Assembly (NCBI RefSeq): GCF_024448335.1
Contig: NZ_JAMOHM010000020.1
Span: 1 to 64,000 of the forward strand
Direction of reading: 5' to 3'
Source of the DNA: Stutzerimonas frequens
GTDB lineage: Bacteria > Pseudomonadota > Gammaproteobacteria > Pseudomonadales > Pseudomonadaceae
Length of the DNA: 64,000 nucleotides
The number at the start of each line of letters is the position of its first letter. Position 1 is the first letter of the stretch. The notes below the pieces were generated by a model. The model was not told the origin of the DNA, searched no databases, and saw only the letters and a program-made list of their open reading frames with translations. A program made the translations under genes and the position numbers. This document shows, one piece after another, positions 44,496 to 52,947 of this stretch.

Positions 44496-46220
44496 TCATG
44501 CCGCCACCTCATCATCGGCGAGCGTCGCGCAGACTTTCAGCACTTCTTCGAGGCTGGTGACCCCGGCGATGGCGTAATCCAGCGCGCAGGCCGCCAAGGG
44601 TCGATAGTGCGCCTGCTGGCGCGCGGCCTCGGCGAAGCCCTGCGGATCACCCCGACGAAGCGCGGCGATCATCGGTTCGTCCAGCTCGAGCAGTTCGTAG
44701 ACGCCAACGCGGCCGGCATAACCGGAGTTGTGGCAATGGTGGCAGCCGCTGCCACGCTTGAAGCGGTAGTCGCTGAGCGGCGCGTCGTGCAGGCTCTGCA
44801 GCCAGGCCAGCTGGCGCGGATCGGGCGTGTCGTCTTCCATGCAGTTCTCGCACACCCGGCGCACCAGACGCTGGGCCAGCACGGCGTTGAGCGCGGTGGC
44901 GACAAGGAACGGCTCGACGCCCATGTCGATCAGGCGCATGGCCGAGGTCAGGGCGTCGTTGGTGTGCAGCGTCGAGAGCACGAGGTGGCCGGTCAGCGCG
45001 GCGCGCAGGCCGATCTCGGCGGTTTCCTGGTCGCGGATCTCACCGACCAGCACGATGTCCGGGTCCTGGCGCAGCGCGGCGCGCAGCACGCGGGCGAAGG
45101 TCAGTTCGATCCTGGCGTTGACCTGCACCTGATTGACCCGCGGCAGCCGGTATTCGACCGGGTCCTCGACGGTGATGATCTTCTTTTCCGGGCTGTTCAG
45201 CTCGGAAAGCCCGGCATAGAGCGTAGTGGTCTTGCCCGAGCCGGTCGGGCCAGTGACCAGTACCATCCCGTGCGGACGCTGCAGCAGGCGCCGGAAGCGC
45301 TCGAGCATCACCGGCGGCATGCCGGTCCCGTCGAGCTGGAACATCGCCCCGCTCTGGTCGAGCAGGCGCATGACCACCGACTCGCCGAACTGCACCGGCA
45401 TGGTCGAGACCCGCACATCGAGGTTGCGGTTTTTCACCCGGATATTGAAACGCCCGTCCTGCGGCAGGCGCTTTTCCGAGATATCCAGGCCGGACATGAT
45501 CTTCAGACGCATGACCAGCGCCGAGGCGACGCGGTGCTCCTTCATCACCTGCTCGTTGAGCACGCCGTCGATGCGCTGGCGGATGCGCACCACGCCTTCG
45601 TCCGGCTCGATGTGGATGTCGGAGGCCTTCATCTGCACCGCGTCTTCGAACAGCGTCTGCAGCAGGCGCACCACCGGCGCGTCGCTGTTGCTTTCACCGA
45701 GGCGCGAGAGGTCGAAGTCGCTTTCCTGCAGCTCGCCTTCCAGCTCGCCGGCCAGCGAGGCGATTTCGCTGGTGCGGCGGTAGAGCTGGTCCAGGGCGCC
45801 GAGCAACTCGCTCTCACGCACCACCGCCGGGTGGACGCGCTTGCCCAGCAGGCGCTCGATCTCGTCCTGGGCGAAGATGTCCAGCGGATCGGTCATGCCC
45901 ACCAGCAAGCCGTCGCCCTGCCGCGACAGCACGATGACGCGGAAGCGCCGGGCGACCGCCTCGGGCAGGCTCTGGGTCAGCCCGTTGTCGAATTTGTAAT
46001 GCTTGAGTTCGACGAAGGGGATCTGCAGCTGCTCGGACAGGGCGCGCAGCAGGCGGCCTTCGTCGATGAAGCCGAGGTCCAGCACGGTGCGGCCAAGCTT
46101 GGAGCCGGTTCGTTTCTGATCCTGCAGGGCCAGTTGCAGCTGAGCCTCGCTGATCAGTCCGGCCTGGACCAGCAGGTCGCCCAGGCGGATCTTGCGTTGA
46201 CGCATGTCTTGCTGGGTCAT
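44496..46220 (-). CDS. mshE: MSHA extension ATPase MshE with c-di-GMP-binding N-domain
   Basis: PilB/GspE-type hexameric ATPase that drives pilus extension, 574 residues. Residues 12-35 (RLGDLLVQAGLISEAQLQ...LQDQ) and 41-64 (KLGRTVLDLGFIDEG...LSEQ) are the two copies of the MshEN motif, separated by five residues, exactly the c-di-GMP-binding arrangement. Then Walker A GPTGSGKT (324-331), Asp box and Walker B (DPDIVLVGEIRD), and a tetracysteine zinc site (CENCMEDD, GCHHCHNSGY). ATG 46220 overlaps the mshN stop. Confidence 0.95.
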   Translation of the reverse strand: MTQQDMRQRKIRLGDLLVQAGLISEAQLQLALQDQKRTGSKLGRTVLDLGFIDEGRLLRALSEQLQIPFVELKHYKFDNGLTQSLPEAVARRFRVIVLSRQGDGLLVGMTDPLDIFAQDEIERLLGKRVHPAVVRESELLGALDQLYRRTSEIASLAGELEGELQESDFDLSRLGESNSDAPVVRLLQTLFEDAVQMKASDIHIEPDEGVVRIRQRIDGVLNEQVMKEHRVASALVMRLKIMSGLDISEKRLPQDGRFNIRVKNRNLDVRVSTMPVQFGESVVMRLLDQSGAMFQLDGTGMPPVMLERFRRLLQRPHGMVLVTGPTGSGKTTTLYAGLSELNSPEKKIITVEDPVEYRLPRVNQVQVNARIELTFARVLRAALRQDPDIVLVGEIRDQETAEIGLRAALTGHLVLSTLHTNDALTSAMRLIDMGVEPFLVATALNAVLAQRLVRRVCENCMEDDTPDPRQLAWLQSLHDAPLSDYRFKRGSGCHHCHNSGYAGRVGVYELLELDEPMIAALRRGDPQGFAEAARQQAHYRPLAACALDYAIAGVTSLEEVLKVCATLADDEVAA

Positions 46221-47584
46221 CGACCATCTCCCAGGGCGGCAGCCCGTTCGGCGGCGAAACGCCGTGCATTGCCATCCAGCCCCTGGCCACGTACGGCCAG
46301 CCGATAGCGTTCGGCAGCCAGGGTGGGCTGGTCGAGCTGCTCCAGCGCGATGGCCAGACCCAGCTGCCAGGCGGCCTGCTGCGGCTGTAGCGCGACCAGC
46401 TGCCGATAGAGCGCAGCGCTGCCCGACCAATCGCCGACCTGCTGCCGCAATGCAGCCAGCAGCGCGTGATAGCCCGGGTTGGCCGCAACAGCTGGCGAAT
46501 GCTGTTCGAGGGTGGCGAGCGCCGCGGCCTTGTCGCCGCCGAGCAGCTGTGCCCGGCCCAGCAGCATGCGCAGTTCGGCATCCTCAGGCCGGGCCCGCAG
46601 CTGCCCAGGCAGCCAGGCCAGGAGCGCTTCGAGCTGGTTGTCAGCCAGGTAGGCCCGGGCCAACCAGCGCGTTGCCTCCGGGTTGTCCGGTTGTGCCTCG
46701 TGCAGCGCTTGCAGCAGCTCGACGGCACGTGGGTAGTTCTGCTGCTGCAAGGCCTGCTGCGCCTCGAGCAACGGGTCCGGCCGGTGGCTGCCGATACGCA
46801 GCGATGCCTGCGCGGCAACCTCCGGCGCGGGCACGGGCTCGGGCTCGACGGTCGTTTCGGTGGGCTGCCGCGCAGGTGGCACAACATCGGCGGTCACGGC
46901 TTCCGGCACGGTGCGGGTCACCCAGTCGGGCAGGTCCGCTTGCACATCGGCGGCTTCGGCCACCGGCAATTCAAGGGCCTCGCTCGTAACCGCCGGCTCG
47001 TTCGCTTGCCGCTTCACCTCCAGCCAGAGCTGAGCATGGCCACCGGCCGGCTCGAGGCGATCACGGATGTCGAGACGCTCGGTCAAGCCGAACAGCAGCA
47101 CTCGCGCCTCGTCGCCGCGAGCCTCGACACGCCAGGAAAGGCTCAGCCCATCCTGTTCGAAACGTCCGCTACGCGCCTCACCGGCAAGCTCGGCACCAGA
47201 CAATCGCAGACTGACCGCGCCACCCTCATCGGTACGCTGGTAACTGACCGGGCGATCCAGTAGCAGCTGCAGCACGAAACGGCCTGGCTCCTGATGCGGC
47301 AGCACATCGAGCAGGCGTACGACGTCGACCGACGTCGAAGCGGGCACGGCTGCAGGCGCCTCGGCGCGCTCGGGCACTGCCGCCCAGCGCTCCACGGCAA
47401 GCCCGGCGCCGGCCGCCACAACGACCACCGCCGCCGGCACCAGCCAGCGTCTGATGCGCGCCGAACGCTGCCGGCGTAGCGCCGCAGCTTCATCCACCGC
47501 TTGCATGCCGATCAGCGGCCCTTGCCCGCCGGATGCGGCGCCGCGGGCTTCCAGATCGCGCAGCATGTCGTTGACCAGACTCAT
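46217..47584 (-). CDS. mshN: MSHA biogenesis protein MshN (TPR)
   Basis: A 455-residue bitopic protein. A short cytoplasmic part (MSLVNDMLRDLEARGA) is followed by a membrane helix (WLVPAAVVVVAAGAGLAV), then a Pro/Glu/Val-rich periplasmic linker and a C-terminal array of TPR repeats (NYPRAVELLQALHEAQPDN, EATRWLARAYLADNQLEALL). MshN-like proteins are thought to link platform and secretin. It starts with an ATGA overlap on mshM. Confidence 0.88.
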   Translation of the reverse strand: MSLVNDMLRDLEARGAASGGQGPLIGMQAVDEAAALRRQRSARIRRWLVPAAVVVVAAGAGLAVERWAAVPERAEAPAAVPASTSVDVVRLLDVLPHQEPGRFVLQLLLDRPVSYQRTDEGGAVSLRLSGAELAGEARSGRFEQDGLSLSWRVEARGDEARVLLFGLTERLDIRDRLEPAGGHAQLWLEVKRQANEPAVTSEALELPVAEAADVQADLPDWVTRTVPEAVTADVVPPARQPTETTVEPEPVPAPEVAAQASLRIGSHRPDPLLEAQQALQQQNYPRAVELLQALHEAQPDNPEATRWLARAYLADNQLEALLAWLPGQLRARPEDAELRMLLGRAQLLGGDKAAALATLEQHSPAVAANPGYHALLAALRQQVGDWSGSAALYRQLVALQPQQAAWQLGLAIALEQLDQPTLAAERYRLAVRGQGLDGNARRFAAERAAALGDGR

Positions 47585-48510
47585 GGCTGCACCTCGATCA
47601 GGCGCGAGAGCCAAGGCCAAACACCCAGCAACAGGCTCAGGGTGGCGACGCCGGCAGCCATCGCCCAGCGCAGTGGCGACGCGCTCTGCAGGAACGGGCG
47701 CGCCCCTTCGGTATCCGCCAGCGCCCTTTGCACGTGACGCCGCGTGATCCGTGGTCTCCCCTCACCGAAGGCGACCATCAGGCATTTGTTGGCGAGAATG
47801 TTGAGCAGGCGCGGAATGCCGCCGCTGCTCCTGGCCAGCAATCGCACCGCGGCAGGTCCGAACAGCGGGCTGCCCTGATAGCCGGCCACAGCCAGGCGCT
47901 CATGCAGATAGCGACCGACATCGCTGGCGTCGAGCGGCCGCAACCGGTAGGAAAAGGTGATGCGCTGGCGCAACTGGCGAAAGCTCACATGGCTCAGCGT
48001 CTCGTCCAGTTCAGGCTGACCGAACAATACCACCTGCAACAGCTTGCGCTGCTCCGTCTCCAGGTTGGTCAGCAAGCGCAGGGCCTCCAGCGTTTCCGCG
48101 GGCAGCGCCTGAGCCTCATCGATCAACAGCACGGTGCTGCGTCCGGCGGCCGCCAGCTCGATCAGCCGACGATGCAACGCAGTCAGCAGACCGTGATCGT
48201 CCAGACGCTCGACATGGGCGATATGCAGCTCATGCGCCAGTGCCTGACGCAACGCCATCGGGCCGAGCGCCGGGTTCGGCAACCAGGCGACCTGATAGCA
48301 TTCGGCGTCCAGCCGCTTGAGCAGCTCGCGGCAGAGCAGCGTCTTGCCGGTCCCGACCTCCCCGGTCACCTTGATGAAGCCCTCGCCTTCGGCCAGCGCC
48401 ACGCGCAGCAGGTTCAGGCAGGCCTGATACGACGGCAGGCGCACCATGAAGCCGGTGTTGGGCGTCAGTGCGAACGGCTTTTCGCGCAACCCGAAGAATG
48501 CCTCGTACAT
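47581..48510 (-). CDS. mshM: MSHA biogenesis ATPase MshM
   Basis: ExeA-like AAA ATPase of 309 residues. Starts MYEAFFGLREKPFALTPNT, has Walker A GEVGTGKT at 50-57, Walker B TVLLIDEAQALP, sensor-type VLFGQPELDETLS, and a single C-terminal membrane helix (WAMAAGVATLSLLLGVWPWL). ExeA homologues help place the secretin in the peptidoglycan; here presumably MshL. It starts just 5 bases after the mshL stop. Confidence 0.92.
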   Translation of the reverse strand: MYEAFFGLREKPFALTPNTGFMVRLPSYQACLNLLRVALAEGEGFIKVTGEVGTGKTLLCRELLKRLDAECYQVAWLPNPALGPMALRQALAHELHIAHVERLDDHGLLTALHRRLIELAAAGRSTVLLIDEAQALPAETLEALRLLTNLETEQRKLLQVVLFGQPELDETLSHVSFRQLRQRITFSYRLRPLDASDVGRYLHERLAVAGYQGSPLFGPAAVRLLARSSGGIPRLLNILANKCLMVAFGEGRPRITRRHVQRALADTEGARPFLQSASPLRWAMAAGVATLSLLLGVWPWLSRLIEVQP

Positions 48511-48515
48511 GCGCC

Positions 48516-50117
48516 CTACCTGACCTGGCGGAACGATTCGGCGCTGCGCCGCAGCTCGTCGAGCCAGACCTGATCATCGATCACCTGCGGGCGCATCAGA
48601 ATCACCAGCTCGGTCTGCTGGAACGCCTTGCGTTGCTGCTGGAACAGGCCGCCGACGATGGGCAGCTTGGACGCCCAGGGAATGTTGGCATCGTTGTTGG
48701 TATTGCGGTTCTCCAGCAGACCGCCGATCACCACCACCTGACCGCTACGAGCGCGCACGATGGAATCCGACTGGCGCGTGGTAGACAGCGCCAGCGGCAG
48801 GTTGAAGACATTGTCGGAGCTGCCCAGCTGGATGCTCTTGTTCTGGTCCTGCACGCGGCTGACGGTCGGCCGCACATGCAGAGTGACCTGCTCGTGCTCG
48901 TCGATCTGGGGGGTTACGTCCAGCGAAATACCGGAGAAGAACGGCGTCAGGGTGATGTCCAGGTCGGGCGCGGTGGTACCGCCGGCGAGCGACGTGGTGG
49001 TGGTCGAGACGTCGGTGACGAAGAACTCGTCGGTGCCAACCTTGATCACTGCCTTCTGGTTGTTCAGCGTGGAAATGCGCGGACTGGACAGTACCCGCAC
49101 ATCACCCTGGGTCTCGAGCAGCTGCAGCACACCGCTGAAATCGCCGACGCTGACTGCTGCGCTGAACACGCCGCCGACGTTGTTCACGCCACTCAGCGCG
49201 TCGCCCTGCACGCCCAGGGCGAACTCGGCGTTGCCCATCGATCCCAGCTGTGCCCAGTTGATGCCGGACTGGAATCCGTCGGAGAGATTCACCTCGAGAA
49301 TCTTGGTCTCCAGAATCACCTGCCGCTGCAGATTGCGCTGGGCCTGCTGCAGGAAGCGCTCGACGCTTTGCTGGTCGCTGCTCGACGCGCGCACCACCAG
49401 CAGGCCGGCCTGCGGATTGACCACCACGCTGTTGCCAGCCTCGCCGCCGATCATCATCGCCACCACCTCGCGTACTTCGCTCCAGAAGTCGACGTTGCTG
49501 CTGGTCAGCAGCTGGCTGGCATTGACGGTGCTCGAAGTGGTGCTGGTCGTGGTGCCGCCTGCACCCGTACCGGTATTGTCGCTGGTCGTGACCTGGCCGG
49601 AGCTGACCCGCGTATCGCTCATGCCCTGGCGCTGCAGGTTGAGGTAGTTCAGGTCATAAGTGCGCGTCACCGCGGTATTGGCCTGGATCTGATAGCCGTA
49701 GCTGGTGCGGCGGTGGTCATAACCGTAGCTGTCACGCACCGCTGCCAGCACCTCCTCCAGCGTCACGTTGCGCAGGCTGAAGGTGATATTGCCGGTCACG
49801 TCAGGGTGTACCAGCAGGTTCTGCCCGGCGTTATCCATCAGGCTGAGAAAGAACTCGCGGGCCGGCATGTCGTTGGCCACCACGTCGAAGCGCGGACCGC
49901 TGGCGAGTGCATCGCCTGCAATGTCCAGCGGCGGAATCAGCGCCGCCTGTACCGAAGGTGGTGGCATTGCCTTGGCCTGGCTCTGTTCCAGGCTCTGCTC
50001 GAACAGCCGATTGCTCTGCTCGTAAAGACGCTGATCGCCATCCTCGAAGGTCTGACAGGCGGCCAGAAGACAGAACAGGCTCAGCAAGCCGAGGCGCGGC
50101 AGAAAGGTCGGCATCAT
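48516..50117 (-). CDS. mshL: MSHA outer-membrane secretin MshL
   Basis: PilQ-type secretin of 533 residues that forms the outer-membrane pore for the pilus. A lipoprotein signal ends at LLAAC (Cys21). The N-domain LVHPDVTGNITFSLRNVTLEEVL precedes a Thr/Ser-rich linker (GTGAGGTTTSTTSSTV) and the secretin domain with VLSSPRISTLNNQKAVIKVG and the C-terminal VVIGGLLENRN ... SKLPIVGGLF signature. ATG 50117 (or 50114) overlaps mshK. Confidence 0.95.
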   Translation of the reverse strand: MMPTFLPRLGLLSLFCLLAACQTFEDGDQRLYEQSNRLFEQSLEQSQAKAMPPPSVQAALIPPLDIAGDALASGPRFDVVANDMPAREFFLSLMDNAGQNLLVHPDVTGNITFSLRNVTLEEVLAAVRDSYGYDHRRTSYGYQIQANTAVTRTYDLNYLNLQRQGMSDTRVSSGQVTTSDNTGTGAGGTTTSTTSSTVNASQLLTSSNVDFWSEVREVVAMMIGGEAGNSVVVNPQAGLLVVRASSSDQQSVERFLQQAQRNLQRQVILETKILEVNLSDGFQSGINWAQLGSMGNAEFALGVQGDALSGVNNVGGVFSAAVSVGDFSGVLQLLETQGDVRVLSSPRISTLNNQKAVIKVGTDEFFVTDVSTTTTSLAGGTTAPDLDITLTPFFSGISLDVTPQIDEHEQVTLHVRPTVSRVQDQNKSIQLGSSDNVFNLPLALSTTRQSDSIVRARSGQVVVIGGLLENRNTNNDANIPWASKLPIVGGLFQQQRKAFQQTELVILMRPQVIDDQVWLDELRRSAESFRQVR

Positions 50118-50455
50118 GGTCGGGTTTGGCTCGGGGTGACGATAGGCGCAACCAGACGCAGCAGTTGCCGCTGGCCGTCGCGCTCGATCAAAACGGAGTT
50201 GGTGTTGATGGCCAGCAGCCGGGCCTCGGCCAGGCTGTCGCCGACTCGCAGCGAGCGGCCATTGAGAACGGCTCGTGCGCCTTGCGCGCCACGGAAGATC
50301 GCCTGCAGTTGCAGCGCGGCCGATGGCTGTTGTGCAGGCATCGCAGAGACAAGCGCCGCCGGCGGTCGCGTCGGATCAAGGGCGAATGCCGAAGCCGGTA
50401 GCAGGCACATCAGACAAACGAAGGGCAGAACTCTAGACACCGACCCACCCCGCAT
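50114..50455 (-). CDS. mshK: MSHA biogenesis protein MshK (PilP-like)
   Basis: A 113-residue exported protein. LDPTRPPAALVSAMPAQQ and the small beta domain LQAIFRGAQGARAVLNGRSLRVGD resemble the PilP/GspC homology region that docks on secretins. The signal peptide ends near AFA. ATG 50455 overlaps mshJ by 23 bases; the internal GTG at 50440 would leave a more normal signal peptide and an 8-base overlap and is a fair alternative start. Confidence 0.83.
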   Translation of the reverse strand: MRGGSVSRVLPFVCLMCLLPASAFALDPTRPPAALVSAMPAQQPSAALQLQAIFRGAQGARAVLNGRSLRVGDSLAEARLLAINTNSVLIERDGQRQLLRLVAPIVTPSQTRP

Positions 50456-51107
50456 GGCGACTGAGGGTATGCAGTTCCAAGGTAATGCGCGCCGCGTCCG
50501 GGCCGGCGTCCTCGATCAGGTAATCGAGGCTGTCCCAATGCAGGCGCCAGCCGCTGTCCTGCACCGCCTGCAGATAGCTGAGCAGGTCGAAATAACCGCC
50601 CTGCAGCGTCAGGCGCAGACCGTGACGATAAAAGCCTGGCGCGGCTGAAGTCGCGTCGGCGTCCACCGAGGCGGCGCCCGGCAGCTCCAGCGGCGTGCTG
50701 AAGCTCTGCAGCCCAACCATCTGCAGCCGCGGCTGGCGACGCAACAGGTCCTGCAGCAGGACCTTCATGCGGGACGGTGACACCAGCGAGCTGGTCTGCT
50801 CGTCGATACGTCGCAGGATCTGTTCGCGGCTGGCATCAGCCGCCTCGATCGCGCGCTGGTAAGGCAGATTTGGATCGGCAGCCAGTCTCGCCTGTAGCTC
50901 CAGGCGTGTCTTGGTCGCCTCCAGCCGACGGGCCTCCGCGAGGCGACGCTGGCTGTCCTCTTCTGCGATGCGCCGGGTCAGCGGATCGGCAACCAGAAGC
51001 ACATAAAGCAGCGACAGCAAGGTCAGGCCTACCAGCAAGCACAACCACTGCTCACGCGGAGCCAGCGCCTGCCAGCGTTGCCGCAAGCTATCCACGCGAT
51101 CATTCAT
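50433..51107 (-). CDS. mshJ: MSHA biogenesis protein MshJ (PilO-like)
   Basis: A 224-residue bitopic inner-membrane protein: WLCLLVGLTLLSLLYVLLV helix, a coiled-coil stretch (RRIAEEDSQRRLAEARRLEATKTRLELQ), and a ferredoxin-like periplasmic domain ending in HGLRLTLQGGYFDLLSYLQAVQDSGW, as in PilO/GspM. It starts at ATG 51107, overlapping the preceding gene by eight bases; a longer frame upstream is a shadow. Confidence 0.87.
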   Translation of the reverse strand: MNDRVDSLRQRWQALAPREQWLCLLVGLTLLSLLYVLLVADPLTRRIAEEDSQRRLAEARRLEATKTRLELQARLAADPNLPYQRAIEAADASREQILRRIDEQTSSLVSPSRMKVLLQDLLRRQPRLQMVGLQSFSTPLELPGAASVDADATSAAPGFYRHGLRLTLQGGYFDLLSYLQAVQDSGWRLHWDSLDYLIEDAGPDAARITLELHTLSRHAGWVGV

Positions 51108-51705
51108 TCTCGCTCTCCTTGATGGCACGGGACGACAGGTGGAACAGCAGCAGGCCATCGTCTTCGCGCTGCAGGTCGAAGCTGCCGAACTCACGTCCGC
51201 GCAGGGCGTCGCTGCGTCCCAGGCTTTCCAGGTAGAGCGGCAGCAGCTCCTGGTCCTGGCTCAGCCCTCTCAGCAGTATGTCGCTGCCTCCGGCCTGCAG
51301 GCGGATGCGCGTCAGCCAGAGCCCGCTGGGTGGATGGCGCTCGGAGAGCGCAGCGAGCAGCGGTGCGAAACCGTCACGCAGCTGGCTGTCGAGCGTTTGC
51401 AGGTGCGTCGCCAGCGCTTGCAGCTGGCGGTTTCGCGCCTCGCGTTCCGCCAGCTGTGCCGGCAACCGGTTATCCAGCGTCGGCTCGCGATAACCGGCCC
51501 TGAAGGCCGTCAGCTCGGATTCGGCAGCCAGCGCCTGCGCCTCGGCCGCCTGGCGCGCAAGCGCGCTTTGCTTCAGCATCCAGCCCTGCCAGGCAGCATG
51601 CGCCAGCAGCGCCACGAGCAGCGCGCATGCACCGAGCAGAATCATCCGCGGGCGCGGCCCACCCTGTGCGCGGCGTTCACGCTGATAGAGGTTGACGTTC
51701 TGCAT
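51100..51705 (-). CDS. MSHA biogenesis PilN-like protein (MshI2)
   Basis: A 201-residue PilN-type protein. It begins MQNVNLYQRERRAQ, the conserved PilN N-terminus that binds the PilM groove, then a membrane helix (MILLGACALLVALLAHAAW), a coiled coil and a periplasmic domain (LWLTRIRLQAGGSDILLRGLS). Its start overlaps the mshI stop by one base (TGATG). Here the cytoplasmic PilM-like and membrane PilN-like functions are separate genes. Confidence 0.85.
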   Translation of the reverse strand: MQNVNLYQRERRAQGGPRPRMILLGACALLVALLAHAAWQGWMLKQSALARQAAEAQALAAESELTAFRAGYREPTLDNRLPAQLAEREARNRQLQALATHLQTLDSQLRDGFAPLLAALSERHPPSGLWLTRIRLQAGGSDILLRGLSQDQELLPLYLESLGRSDALRGREFGSFDLQREDDGLLLFHLSSRAIKESENE

Positions 51706-52628
51706 CAGGGGGCGTCCTGCCGCAGCGCGGCGCCAACGGCGCCGAGACAGAAGGCCTGCTGCGCTTCGCTCAGATCCGCGGCTGGCTGGCCCGGGAACAG
51801 ATCGCGCAGATCGAGGCGCTGAAGGTTGACTGCCAAACCGCCGGCAAGCCCCTGGTAGGTCCGCTCGCCGTCCTGCTTCATGGGGAGAAGCATCAGCCGG
51901 TTGATGTAGCCCTTGCCGAGCTGACTCTCGAAATAGTCGAGCGAGCGCTGGATCTCCAGCGTCATGCTGCCCAGCTCCTGGGCGGCACGAGCCAGGCCCT
52001 GTTCGATGCGCCGCGCCATGTAGAGATCCGCACCGTTCTGAATGCAGATCAGGCCTTCGCTGGTACGCAGACGCAGCAGGGCGATGTTGACGCCCTCGGC
52101 GCCGGCGAGCATGCCCAGGTTACGAAACGCCATCTCGGTGATATCGATGCTGGCCAGCCGCAGCCCCGCCTGTTGCACCAGCTCGACGTACTGCTGCATG
52201 CGGCCTTTGTCCAGCACCGCGCAATAGACCATGCGCGTACGCCCGCGATAGGCGTCCTCCGGAAGGGCGAAACAGTCGATCACGACGTCGTCCAGCGACT
52301 GGCTGATCATGTCCTTGATTCGCCAACGCATGGCGTCACGAAGCTCCTGCGGCGGGACGTCAGCGGCCTCGAGCAGGAACAGCTGGTACTCGGATGGATG
52401 TAGCAGGAGATTGACCGGTAGCCCTTGCAGGGTGCGCTCGCTCACCGCCCGCTCCAGCAGCGCAGCGTGGGCATCGACCGGACCTTCGAAATATTCACAG
52501 CGCAGCAGCGCGGGCCGCTCCCCTGGCGAGCGCAGCAGATGCGCCAGCGCGAGACCTTGCGGTCCCGGCTCAATGCCCAGCGTGCCGGCCGGCTTGGACT
52601 TTCTGGATGAAGAAGAAAACAGACCCAC
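51705..52628 (-). CDS. mshI: MSHA biogenesis protein MshI (PilM-like)
   Basis: First gene of the operon, 307 residues, an actin-fold PilM-type cytoplasmic protein that would organise the inner-membrane assembly complex. Segments LGIEPGPQGLALAHLL, LHPSEYQLFLLEAADVPPQELRDAMRW and YMARRIEQGLARAAQELGSMTLEIQRSLDYFES follow the PilM pattern. GTG 52628 has GGGGAG six bases before it; TTG 52631 is too close to that site. Confidence 0.88.
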   Translation of the reverse strand: MGLFSSSSRKSKPAGTLGIEPGPQGLALAHLLRSPGERPALLRCEYFEGPVDAHAALLERAVSERTLQGLPVNLLLHPSEYQLFLLEAADVPPQELRDAMRWRIKDMISQSLDDVVIDCFALPEDAYRGRTRMVYCAVLDKGRMQQYVELVQQAGLRLASIDITEMAFRNLGMLAGAEGVNIALLRLRTSEGLICIQNGADLYMARRIEQGLARAAQELGSMTLEIQRSLDYFESQLGKGYINRLMLLPMKQDGERTYQGLAGGLAVNLQRLDLRDLFPGQPAADLSEAQQAFCLGAVGAALRQDAP

Positions 52629-52947
52629 CAATGGCTCCCCTGCCAGGACGTCGGGCTTCAGCCGCCAGAAAACAGATGATCGATACGGATGACGTCACTA
52701 GATAGCATATTGCCATCTAACCGGACTCTAACAATATCCGCCGCGCAGGTCCAAATATTGTCGTGAATCAAGCATTCGCCAAAGATGCGTCATTTCACTC
52801 GCGTCATGATGCGGGTGAGCCCGTCAACAGGCGAAAGGCGCTCTCTATGGGCGGGCTGCCGAGGGTGACTTTGCAGGGGAAGATTCAGACGAACGGCAGC
52901 CGCCGCCGAGCCAAGTTCCGGAGCCAGGGTGCCTCAGGCGGGGACGG
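52629..52947. other. Intergenic upstream of the msh operon
   Basis: 319 bases with no credible gene between mshI and dinB (a short plus-strand frame at 52763-52951 lacks a ribosome binding site). An A/T-rich tract at 52698-52770 is the likely msh promoter region, but no clear sigma70 or sigma54 element was assigned. Confidence 0.5.
52690..52719. promoter_or_regulatory. Inverted repeats upstream of mshI
   Basis: Two adjacent repeats 70-95 bases before mshI: TGACGTCA (52690-52697, perfect) and TAGATAGCA-TAT-TGCCATCTA (52699-52719, nine-base arms with one mismatch). They are candidate operators for the pilus operon. Confidence 0.42.

Noticed and set aside
48468-50648. 726-codon plus-strand open frame
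   Set aside because: Antisense shadow of mshL, mshK and mshJ, without a ribosome binding site.
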